NCBI RefSeq assembly: GCF_021596505.1
Contig: NZ_PJIZ01000011.1
Span: 1-64,000, forward strand
DNA: 64,000 nucleotides
Reading direction: 5' to 3'
Source of the DNA: Nostoc sp. CMAA1605
Lineage (GTDB): Bacteria > Cyanobacteriota > Cyanobacteriia > Cyanobacteriales > Nostocaceae
Shown in pieces: positions 29,907-37,711 of this stretch. Under the pieces are notes generated by a model. It saw only the letters and a program-made list of their open reading frames with translations. It made no database searches and was not told where the DNA came from. A program made the translations under genes and the position numbers. The stretch's first letter is position 1; each line of letters begins with the position of its first letter.

Positions 29907-30884
29907 ATGCCTATCCTCTACGTCACTCAAGCTGATGCTGTTTTGAGCAAGAATTATGAAGCCTTTAATATTGCTCTCAAACAAGAAGATGGTTCTTGGA
30001 AAAAACAAAGTGTCCCAGCACAAACTGTAGAACAAGTAGTGTTAATGGGAAATCCCCAAGTTACAGGGGATGCTCTGATGTATGCTTTAGAATTGGGAAT
30101 GCCAGTGCATTACCTATCTCACTTTGGTAAATATCTTGGGTCTGCACTTCCTGGTTCTTCCCGTAATGGTCAACTCCGATTAGCTCAGTATCAGGTATAT
30201 CATGATCCTGTGCGGCGGTTGGAACTGGTGCAAACAATAGTAGCGGCTAAAATTCACAATCAATATCAAGTTTTGTACCGCCAAAATCAACGGGATAACC
30301 CCCTAAAAGAACGTAAAAATCAAGTTAAAAACCAGAAAACCATAGACCAAGTGAGAGGTATTGAAGGGTTAGCCGCCAAAGAATATTTTGCTTGCTGGCC
30401 GGATATGGTAGGAAAACAGTGGACTTTTAACGGCAGAAATCGCCGTCCACCCACAGATCCCGTCAATTCACTCCTCAGTTTCGCCTATGGTTTGTTGCGA
30501 GTGCAAGTAACTGCGGCTGTTCATGTCACCGGTTTAGATCCATATATAGGATACCTCCACGAAGTACATCACGGTCAGCCTGCAATGGTACTCGATTTAA
30601 TGGAAGAGTTCCGAGCTTTAATTGCCGATAATATTGTGCTGACTGTATTACATAAACGCGAAATTCAACCGCAAGATTTTGATGAAAGTTTAGGTGCTTA
30701 TCGGCTGAAAGAAGCTGCTAAAAAATCATTTTTGCAAGCCTTTGAACGCAAAATGAAGGATGAGTTTAAGCATCCTGTTTTTGAATATCGATGCACTTAT
30801 CGCCGCGCCATAGAATTACAAGCCAGGTTACTCAGTCGTCATTTGCAAGAAGGAATTCCCTATAAAGCCTTGGCTTTACGTTAA
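29907..30884 (+). CDS. cas1: Cas1 integrase
   Basis: A 325-residue spacer integrase. Metal ligands: Glu in RGIEGLAAKEYF, His in GYLHEVHHGQPA and Glu in LDLMEEFRALIAD. It forms the integration complex with Cas2. The TAA stop is created by insertion of a MITE: the target TA plus the first TIR base. Removing the element and one TA restores CGT-TAA-TT-ATG, so cas1 and cas2 were originally about two bases apart. Confidence 0.95.
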   Translation: MPILYVTQADAVLSKNYEAFNIALKQEDGSWKKQSVPAQTVEQVVLMGNPQVTGDALMYALELGMPVHYLSHFGKYLGSALPGSSRNGQLRLAQYQVYHDPVRRLELVQTIVAAKIHNQYQVLYRQNQRDNPLKERKNQVKNQKTIDQVRGIEGLAAKEYFACWPDMVGKQWTFNGRNRRPPTDPVNSLLSFAYGLLRVQVTAAVHVTGLDPYIGYLHEVHHGQPAMVLDLMEEFRALIADNIVLTVLHKREIQPQDFDESLGAYRLKEAAKKSFLQAFERKMKDEFKHPVFEYRCTYRRAIELQARLLSRHLQEGIPYKALALR

Positions 30885-31041
30885 GTAGAGCGACTAGAAA
30901 AAACCAAACTATATTCAGCAATGCAAAAATCCTAAGATTCAGTTTGTAGTAAGGACTTTAGTCCTTTTCTATTCGCGCAGCCTCTCGGAGAGAACTAAAG
31001 TTCTCACTACAAACCTTTCATTGTTTACCTTGTTCTACTTA
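30882..31041. mobile_element. MITE copy 2 between cas1 and cas2
   Basis: A 160-bp unit with TAAGTAGAGCG at the left and TTGTTCTACTTA at the right, sharing the GTAGTAAGGACTTTAGTCCT hairpin arm with copy 1. The loop carries ~20 extra bases (CTATTCGCGCAGCCTCTCGG). It sits in the cas1 stop codon and ends 3 bases before the cas2 ATG. Confidence 0.88.
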
Positions 31042-31044
31042 ATT

Positions 31045-31338
31045 ATGACCAAACTATTTTATCTGATCATTTACGACCTGCCAGACAATAAAGCAGCAAA
31101 TAAACGCCGCACGCGGTTGCATAAAATGCTTTCTGGTTACGGCAAATGGACGCAATACAGTGTATTTGAGTGTTTTTTAACAGCAGTCCAATTTGCTACA
31201 CTACAAACAAAAGTCGAAAAACTCATCAAACCTGAAGAGGATTCTGTACGAATATACGTACTCGATGCGGGCGCAGTGAAAAGAACTATTACATATGGTT
31301 CAGAAATACCTCGACAAGAACAAGTTATAGTCTTATGA
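31045..31338 (+). CDS. cas2: Cas2
   Basis: A 97-residue ferredoxin-fold protein with the family N-terminus FYLIIYDLPDN (Asp in the usual position) and KMLSGYGKWTQYSVFEC. It dimerises and bridges two Cas1 dimers. The upstream in-frame TTG lies in the MITE and was rejected in favour of ATG 31045. Its ribosome binding site, if any, now has to be provided by the end of the MITE, since only three bases separate them. Confidence 0.92.
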   Translation: MTKLFYLIIYDLPDNKAANKRRTRLHKMLSGYGKWTQYSVFECFLTAVQFATLQTKVEKLIKPEEDSVRIYVLDAGAVKRTITYGSEIPRQEQVIVL

Positions 31339-31558
31339 TGGGTTTATTAACTTGATGTTTGACCAGTCGAAGCGGGGTCAAAAACCCCAGTGATTCGTCA
31401 AAATCGCCAGAACCTTGACAACATAATAATTACAGCGTTTCGATAGTTCGGGAAGTTGCGAATTACTCGCAATAAGGTGGGCTGAAATCGACCTAATTTT
31501 GCGACTCGTCAAAATGCTTCCCAGGAAGCTTGCTCTATATAAGTTTCAGTACCGAGCA
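31339..31558 (+). promoter_or_regulatory. CRISPR leader
   Basis: The 220 bases between cas2 and the first repeat. An imperfect direct repeat is visible (GATTCGTCAAAATCG near 31391 and GACTCGTCAAAATGC near 31503). A TATATA box lies about 20 bases before the first repeat, and GTTTCAGTACC just ahead of it resembles the inverse of the repeat's 3' end. The degenerate repeat at the other end of the array supports this side as the leader. Confidence 0.75.
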
Positions 31559-32861
31559 GTTTCCATCAACCTTTTCCCCGCAAGGGGACTGAAACCTGAA
31601 TAGTTCATGCTATTAAGTGAAAAGTTTTATTTGGAAGTTTCCATCAACCTTTTCCCCGCAAGGGGACTGAAACCTTTGAATTCTTGAACTCTAGACTTGA
31701 GCCGTTTTAGTTTCCATCAACCTTTTCCCCGCAAGGGGACTGAAACTTTACCCAGGCGATTGATGCTGTTTATGAGGAAAAAGTTTCCATCAACCTTTTC
31801 CCCGCAAGGGGACTGAAACGTTGCATCTGTTTCAGTTTCTAGAATGCTGTAAGGTAAGTTTCCATCAACCTTTTCCCCGCAAGGGGACTGAAACGAGTAG
31901 ACTTTGTAACTGGAGAATTACAACTAACCTCAGAAGTTTCCATCAACCTTTTCCCCGCAAGGGGACTGAAACATCACTCAAGAAATCTTTGTTTAGCCAC
32001 CAAATCCAAGGCGCGTGTTTCCATCAACCTTTTCCCCGCAAGGGGACTGAAACTTCTTGATCTCTGGTTTTGTTCGTTATAGCTTTGGACTGTTTCCATC
32101 AACCTTTTCCCCGCAAGGGGACTGAAACCTACCTGAAGCCAACTGGATAGTAGCAGATGCACTGTTTCCATCAACCTTTTCCCCGCAAGGGGACTGAAAC
32201 ACGTACAAACGCTTCCATTAACTACGAAGCATACTCGTTTCCATCAACCTTTTCCCCGCAAGGGGACTGAAACCCCTATGCAACCCGGCAATCTACCTTG
32301 CCCAATAGTTTCCATCAACCTTTTCCCCGCAAGGGGACTGAAACGTTTCTTTAGAGTCATCTAAAGCAGTTTCAGATAAATCGCGTTTCCATCAACCTTT
32401 TCCCCGCAAGGGGACTGAAACTCTCACTGGACTCCGCCACCATGCAGAGATCCCAAGGTTTCCATCAACCTTTTCCCCGCAAGGGGACTGAAACATCCCT
32501 TTGAATACGGAAAGTCTGATAGATATGTATTGTTTCCATCAACCTTTTCCCCGCAAGGGGACTGAAACCTCCCTACGATATTGTCGTCAGACGCAAAGGA
32601 CACAGTTTCCATCAACCTTTTCCCCGCAAGGGGACTGAAACCTCTTTTCCTCCTTCCAACTCTTTGCCTTCCGTCCAGTTTCCATCAACCTTTTCCCCGC
32701 AAGGGGACTGAAACAGGAATTAACGTTAGCTACTTTATTTGGCAAAATGTGTTTCCATCAACCTTTTCCCCGCAAGGGGACTGAAACACTATTTGAGGAC
32801 TGCTGGCTACAGCGAAAGCGATCCGTTTCCATCAACCTTTTCCCCGCAAGGGGAATAAAAC
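31559..32861 (+). CRISPR. Type I-D CRISPR array, 18 repeats, 17 spacers
   Basis: The 37-nt repeat begins GTTTCCATCAACC and ends GGGGACTGAAAC, with a CCCCGCAAGGGG hairpin in the middle. Repeats start at 31559, 31637, 31710, 31783, 31858, 31936, 32017, 32092, 32164, 32237, 32308, 32385, 32458, 32532, 32605, 32678, 32751 and 32825. Spacers are 34-44 nt. The first 17 repeats appear identical; the last reads GGGGAATAAAAC at its end, the usual decay at the leader-distal side. Transcription is probably on the plus strand from the cas2 side. None of the spacers has an evident match elsewhere in this window by eye. Confidence 0.97.
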
Positions 32862-32984
32862 CAATCCTTGACTAGATGTTATCTCCGAGAAAAATTGCAT
32901 TTTTGCGGTAGAGTTGCAATTTATGACACCCATCTGCAAAAATGAGAAGAATATGAAAAATATCTAGTAACAAAACTACTGCCT

Positions 32985-33404
32985 GTGAAACTTGACTCTG
33001 CACCTGTAATCCTAACTGGCGTATCTGCGTCTAAGAACCAGCCAGCATTAACAATGACTACCGAATCTAGCACAATGGAAACGATTCAGCCTGTAGTTAG
33101 TGCTGAGAGCCAGAAAAAACAAGATTCACCACTTATTGTTTTCGCTACTACTTTTATTACGATTTTTCTCGCGGAAATTGGCGATAAAACCCAACTCTCA
33201 ACTTTATTAATGAGTGCAGAATCCCATGCACCTTGGGTAGTATTTCTCGGTTCTGCATCTGCACTGATTACCACCAGCTTATTAGGCGTATTGTTAGGTA
33301 GTTGGATTTCTAAAAAATTCAGTCCCAAAATTCTAGACAAATCAGCCGGAATCATGCTGCTTTTCGTCTCCGTCATGCTGTTCTGGGATGTATTACAAGG
33401 TTAA
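32985..33404 (+). CDS. Half-size GDT1/UPF0016 cation exporter subunit A
   Basis: A 139-residue protein with the conserved EIGDKTQLSTLL motif in the first of about three transmembrane helices and a charged cytosolic N-tail (~45 residues). UPF0016/TMEM165 proteins move Mn2+ or Ca2+ and usually carry two such motifs; here each half is encoded separately, the partner starting 43 bases downstream. Split 'hemi' exchangers of this kind have been described for Anabaena manganese homeostasis (from memory). The start may be GTG 32985 or ATG 33054 (MTTESSTMET). Confidence 0.85.
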   Translation: MKLDSAPVILTGVSASKNQPALTMTTESSTMETIQPVVSAESQKKQDSPLIVFATTFITIFLAEIGDKTQLSTLLMSAESHAPWVVFLGSASALITTSLLGVLLGSWISKKFSPKILDKSAGIMLLFVSVMLFWDVLQG

Positions 33405-33446
33405 TCTTTCCCATTCCCCATTCCCTATCCCCCCTTCCCCAATATT

Positions 33447-33758
33447 ATGGATTGGCATCTTTTAGGACTGAGTTTTATTACAGTATTTATTTCCGAGTTA
33501 GGCGACAAAAGCCAACTAGCGGCGATCGCACTTTCTGGGCGTGGTCAATCTGTGCGTGCGGTTTTCTTTGGGAGTGCGGCGGCGTTACTCTTGGCTAGTT
33601 TCTTGGGTGCATTAGCTGGGGGTGCAGTTGCAGAGGTACTCCCCACCCGTTTATTAAAAGCGATCGCGGCTGTAGGTTTTGCGGTTCTGGCTGTGCGGCT
33701 ATTATTCTTTAATAATGAAGAATCGTCAGATACTGAGCAGACTCCTGAAAATCTGTAG
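33447..33758 (+). CDS. Half-size GDT1/UPF0016 cation exporter subunit B
   Basis: A 103-residue membrane protein with the second signature ELGDKSQLAAIAL and about three helices. It probably pairs with the preceding half to form a heteromeric Mn2+/Ca2+ exporter in the cytoplasmic or thylakoid membrane. A CCCCATTCCC-type repeat sits in the 42-base spacer between the two genes. Confidence 0.85.
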   Translation: MDWHLLGLSFITVFISELGDKSQLAAIALSGRGQSVRAVFFGSAAALLLASFLGALAGGAVAEVLPTRLLKAIAAVGFAVLAVRLLFFNNEESSDTEQTPENL

Positions 33759-33763
33759 CTGTA

Positions 33764-34288
33764 ATGCTAATTCCCCAACTTGCGACACCCCGCTTAATTT
33801 TACGGGCATTTAAACAGCAAGACTTCGACGCTTACGCCGATATGTGCGGAGATTCCGAAGTGATGCGTTATATCGGCTATGGTAAACCTTTATCCCGTGA
33901 GGAATCATGGCGCAATCTAGCAATGATGCTGGGACATTGGCAATTGCGGGGTTATGGAATGTGGGCGGTTGAGGAAAAATCCAGTGGCGAAATGATTGGT
34001 AGAATCGGCTATTGGCAACCGGAAGACTGGCCGGGACTAGAAATTGGCTGGTCTTTGCGGCGACAATTTTGGGGTTTGGGCTATGCTACCGAAGGTGCAA
34101 AGGCGGCGATGGCTTACGGCTTTGAAAATTGGGGAATAACCCAGTTAATCAGCTTAATTCGTCCTGAAAATCAAGCCTCTAGACGGGTAGCGGAAAAAAT
34201 AGGCGAAAAGTTGCAGAGTTCGATTACTCTTCTGGGTGGAGAAGCTTTACTTTACAGCATTAACAAGGAAGATTTTCACAAAATATAG
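33764..34288 (+). CDS. GNAT N-acetyltransferase, RimJ/RimL-like
   Basis: A 174-residue acetyltransferase_3 type protein. It starts with the TPRLILRAFKQQDF motif and has the acetyl-CoA loop region GWSLRRQFWGLGYATEGAKA. Family members acetylate ribosomal protein N-termini or small amines; the substrate here is unknown. It follows the GDT1 pair by 5 bases and may be translated from the same transcript. Confidence 0.8.
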   Translation: MLIPQLATPRLILRAFKQQDFDAYADMCGDSEVMRYIGYGKPLSREESWRNLAMMLGHWQLRGYGMWAVEEKSSGEMIGRIGYWQPEDWPGLEIGWSLRRQFWGLGYATEGAKAAMAYGFENWGITQLISLIRPENQASRRVAEKIGEKLQSSITLLGGEALLYSINKEDFHKI

Positions 34289-34315
34289 GTATTTAAGCCC
34301 CCAGATGTTCTTTCT

Positions 34316-34456
34316 TAAGTAGAACGACTTGAAAAAACCAAACTATGTGAAGTAATGTAAAAAGATTGGTATCTAGTTTGTAGTAAGGACTTCAGTCCTT
34401 ATTAGAGGACTAAAGTCCTCACTACAAACCTTGAATTATCTACACCGTTCTACTTA
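34316..34456. mobile_element. MITE copy 3
   Basis: A 141-bp unit bounded by TAAGTAGAACG and CGTTCTACTTA, close to copy 1 in sequence but lying the other way round relative to its host gene. Its right end supplies the TAA stop (34454-34456) of the DUF790 gene; at its left end the flanking base completes TAA on the minus strand, the presumed original stop. Confidence 0.88.
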
Positions 34457-35668
34457 ATCAATGACTGCTAACACAGACTTGGGTAGTAATTTATCTTTAA
34501 ACCAAATAATTCTGGCTGGCACATTATCTAATTTAATACCGGCTTTTTCTAAATTCAATCTTTCGGAAATAGCCAAAATTAAGTTATCACAACCAGAACG
34601 CCGCACTTGAGAAAACTTTTTCTGTAAATATTCTGGTCGCCAATATCCAACTATTTCTAATAAAAATTCCCGTCCATCGGGATGCACTAAGCGAAAATCG
34701 GGAATCATCACACTCCCAGGAATAGGGATTAAATCAACTTCTCTCTCTAATACCCAGTCGGTTTTCATCGCATCCCATTTATCAGCGAAGGATGCTTCTA
34801 ACATACTGTCGTAGGGCTTACCTTTGGAGTAATGGGAAACTAAACCACATTCAGAATTCAGGGTAAATCTGCCAGTCCGCCAAGTATCTGTATAAACATC
34901 ACGGGTTTGTAAGGTGGCGGCGAGACTCCATTTGGTAACATGAAGTAAGGCGGGAATTAATTTAGCGATCGCTAATCCGTAGCGTGTACTCGGAGTAAAT
35001 AAACTCGTCGGCCCGTCTACCGTAATTGTAAAGCCGTGGTCAGCATCACCTTCGATATAAGCCATTAATTGAAACAATTTCAAATAGCGAAATAGCAGCT
35101 TATATTCTCCTGGAACATTGCGATGGGCATTTAATATTAATTTACTCGCTTTATAAAATATCCCCTGCACTTGCGATAAATTATATCGATTAATTAAATC
35201 TACACCTGTAGGTGTGTCAAAGTTGGTGAGGATTCTATTTTCAACTAAGTCAGCATAGAGTCCATCATGGACTTGTTGCGGTAAGATTTCCCGTTCTAAT
35301 TCTTGGGTTAATTCATCGGCAATTTTCACCAATGTCATTTGAGTTGATTCTCGACTCGGTGGAGATTTCGCTGCTAAGGCGAACACCCTTTCTCTTAACA
35401 TTGGTGGTTCTAGGGGACTTACTACTTCAAAAGTACAAAAATTGCTTTTAATAATGTAAGCTAAACCCCGCTTGACTCGATAATCTGTAGCATCACCTTC
35501 TAAGTCTAAAAGTTGACGCTCAAGTTCACCTTGAGTTTTACCCAAAGCTGACTGAAAACAATTGATTAACTCGTTAGCTAACTCTAAATTTTTCGTGTCA
35601 ATTTTCAGTCTCTTGGGAATGATTTCTTCGCCGTTTAGACGGTGGCTGAGTAGTTCTGTAGGTAGCAT
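34454..35668 (-). CDS. DUF790 / Bax1-type nuclease paired with XPB helicase
   Basis: A 404-residue protein of the DUF790 family, known in archaea as Bax1, a nuclease partner of XPB helicase. The C-terminal third shows a PD-(D/E)XK-like core: PDFRLVHPDGREFLLEIVGYW and a following Lys-rich helix. Its start overlaps the upstream helicase gene by 71 bases in another frame, strongly suggesting one operon and a complex. A role in nucleotide-excision-like repair, or in handling foreign DNA given the CRISPR neighbourhood, is inference. The stop is provided by a MITE. Confidence 0.82.
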   Translation of the reverse strand: MLPTELLSHRLNGEEIIPKRLKIDTKNLELANELINCFQSALGKTQGELERQLLDLEGDATDYRVKRGLAYIIKSNFCTFEVVSPLEPPMLRERVFALAAKSPPSRESTQMTLVKIADELTQELEREILPQQVHDGLYADLVENRILTNFDTPTGVDLINRYNLSQVQGIFYKASKLILNAHRNVPGEYKLLFRYLKLFQLMAYIEGDADHGFTITVDGPTSLFTPSTRYGLAIAKLIPALLHVTKWSLAATLQTRDVYTDTWRTGRFTLNSECGLVSHYSKGKPYDSMLEASFADKWDAMKTDWVLEREVDLIPIPGSVMIPDFRLVHPDGREFLLEIVGYWRPEYLQKKFSQVRRSGCDNLILAISERLNLEKAGIKLDNVPARIIWFKDKLLPKSVLAVID

Positions 35669-37151
35669 TTCCCTGGTTATTCTCTGGTGATTTATCGACT
35701 ACATAATTAATTTCTAATTGTTCGGCAGCTTTAGCGACTTCTCCCTTACCACTGCCGTAAACTACTTTTAAATTCGCTTTTTTATCTTCACCCCGTCGCC
35801 TTGCTGATGTATTTTCTTCGCTGGTATCTTCGGCTATAACTTCGTACAGAATTGCTTGTTTATCTGCAATATTTCCCTTCCGTAAAACTCTCCCCAAGCG
35901 TTGAATATATTCTCTAGTTGAACCAGTCCCCGATAAAATAATCGCCACGGAAGCGGCGGGAACGTCAACACCTTCATTTAAAACATGGGAAGCCACCAAG
36001 GTATTATATTCACCTTCCCGAAATTTAGTTAAAATTTCATGGCGTTCTTTAACTGCGGTTTGATGGGTAATGGCGGGAATTAATAAGTCTTGGGAAATTT
36101 TGTAAACTGTGGCATTATCAGCCGTAAAAATTAAAATTCTTTCGGGATAATGTTTGGCGAGTAAATTAGCTAAAATGCGTAACTTACCATCAGTGCCGAG
36201 AGCAATTTCTTTGGCTTCGCGGTGTGCTAACATGGCTCTACGTCCAGATTGCGATCGCGCGCTCATCTGCACAAACATTTGCCAACCTTGAATACTTCCC
36301 AAAGAAATCTTTGCTTGACGCAAAAAATCATTGCGAATTTGAACTAATTCATTGTATCTTTCCCGTTCATGCTGTGATAATTTCACCTTAATCTGCACTA
36401 TTTCGTGTTCTGCTAACGCCTTCCCAGCTAAATCTTCGGCACGTTTGCGATAAACTTCTTGCCCAATTAAAATATTTAAATCTGCGTGTTTCCCATCGGT
36501 GCGTTCTGGCGTGGCTGAGAGTCCTAAACGATAGGGTGCGATCGCATATTCGGCAATGACGCGGTTAAAATCTGTAGGTAAGTGATGGCACTCATCAAAA
36601 ACAATCAAAGCATATTTATTCCCCAAAGCTTCGGCGTGAATGGCTGCACTGTCATAGGTGGCGACTAAAATCGGCGTTTTATCCCGCGAACCACCCCCCA
36701 ATAAACCCACCTCCGCATCAGGAAACGCCGATACCAAATGAGCATACCACTGGTGCATTAAATCTAGAGTCGGCACAACAATTAGAGTCGTGCGGGGTGT
36801 AGACTGCATCGCCATTTGCGCCAAATAAGTCTTCCCCGCCGCCGTAGGTAAAACAACTACCCCCTGTCTTCCCGCCAGTTTCCAAGCTGCTAAAGCTTCA
36901 CTTTGATGGGGATAAGGTTGCATTTCTAGACTCGCTACCAAGTCCACAGGATAAAATTCTTTAGCTTCATCGATAAAGTCAACATCTTCCGCTTGCAGTG
37001 CTTCCACCACAGCACGATATTTCATTCCTGGAATGCGGAATTTTTCGACTCTATCATCCCAAGTAGCATAATCCATCCAAGCTTTACCCCGTGGTGGTGG
37101 ATGTAAAATTAATGTGCCGCGATCAAACGTTAAGGTGGGAATACGAGCCAT
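35598..37151 (-). CDS. XPB/Rad25-like SF2 DNA helicase
   Basis: A 517-residue helicase starting MARIPTLTFDRG (37151); the longer frame adds an unlikely N-tail. An N-terminal DNA-damage-recognition-like region (~1-75) precedes Walker A PTAAGKT (Lys107), the DECH box (186-189), SATPERTDG and, in domain 2, VASHVLNEGVDVPAA and QRLGRVLRKG. The Arg/Glu-rich C-tail is probably flexible. The combination with the overlapping Bax1-like gene downstream matches the archaeal XPB-Bax1 repair pair. Confidence 0.87.
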   Translation of the reverse strand: MARIPTLTFDRGTLILHPPPRGKAWMDYATWDDRVEKFRIPGMKYRAVVEALQAEDVDFIDEAKEFYPVDLVASLEMQPYPHQSEALAAWKLAGRQGVVVLPTAAGKTYLAQMAMQSTPRTTLIVVPTLDLMHQWYAHLVSAFPDAEVGLLGGGSRDKTPILVATYDSAAIHAEALGNKYALIVFDECHHLPTDFNRVIAEYAIAPYRLGLSATPERTDGKHADLNILIGQEVYRKRAEDLAGKALAEHEIVQIKVKLSQHERERYNELVQIRNDFLRQAKISLGSIQGWQMFVQMSARSQSGRRAMLAHREAKEIALGTDGKLRILANLLAKHYPERILIFTADNATVYKISQDLLIPAITHQTAVKERHEILTKFREGEYNTLVASHVLNEGVDVPAASVAIILSGTGSTREYIQRLGRVLRKGNIADKQAILYEVIAEDTSEENTSARRRGEDKKANLKVVYGSGKGEVAKAAEQLEINYVVDKSPENNQGNATYRTTQPPSKRRRNHSQETEN

Positions 37152-37209
37152 TAGACATTGGTAATCATACACTGAGGACTGCAAGCATTTTACATCGCCA
37201 CCACGCAAA

Positions 37210-37575
37210 ACCTTATATCTCTCTAGTCATTAGTCATTAGTCATTAGTCATTAGTCAACACTCAGCACTCAGCACTCACCACTCAGCACTCACCACTCAC
37301 CACTCACCACTCAACACTCAGCACTCAGCACTCAGCACTCACTACTCACTACTCAGCACTCACCACTCAGCACTCACTACTCAGCACTCAGCACTCAGCA
37401 CTCACCACTCACCACTCACTACTCAGCACTCAACACTCACCACTCACCACTCACCACTCACCACTCACCACTCAACACTCAACACTCACCACTCACCACT
37501 CACTACTCACTACTCACCACTCAGCACTCACCACTCAGCACTCATTACTCAGCACTCAGCACTCACCACTCCTGA
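37210..37575. repeat. Long heptamer array (CATTAGT then ACTCAGC/ACTCACC, ~45 units)
   Basis: About four CATTAGT units (37226-37255) are followed by some 45 consecutive heptamers of the ACTCAGC, ACTCACC, ACTCAAC and ACTCACT types to about 37572. This is by far the longest tandem array in the window. It lies between divergent genes. The next ~135 bases up to 37711 are unique and include the hybrid kinase ribosome site (AAAGGAGAGG). Confidence 0.9.
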
Positions 37576-37711
37576 TTCAGCCTTTAGACAGATTTACAAA
37601 GAAGAACGTCAAATTGGCATTTAATCTATGCAAAATTAGTGTGGAGCGATCGCATTTTCTCACCTATTTTGGGAATAATGCTCTAGCTAGAGGCACAAAG
37701 GAGAGGCCACC

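Noticed and set aside
31821-32784. Small proteins with repeated FHQPFPRKGTET or FSPLAGKRLMET segments
   Set aside because: They are translations of CRISPR repeats and spacers.
31559-32861. Self-targeting spacers
   Set aside because: No spacer appeared to match other parts of the window by eye; a whole-genome search could not be done.
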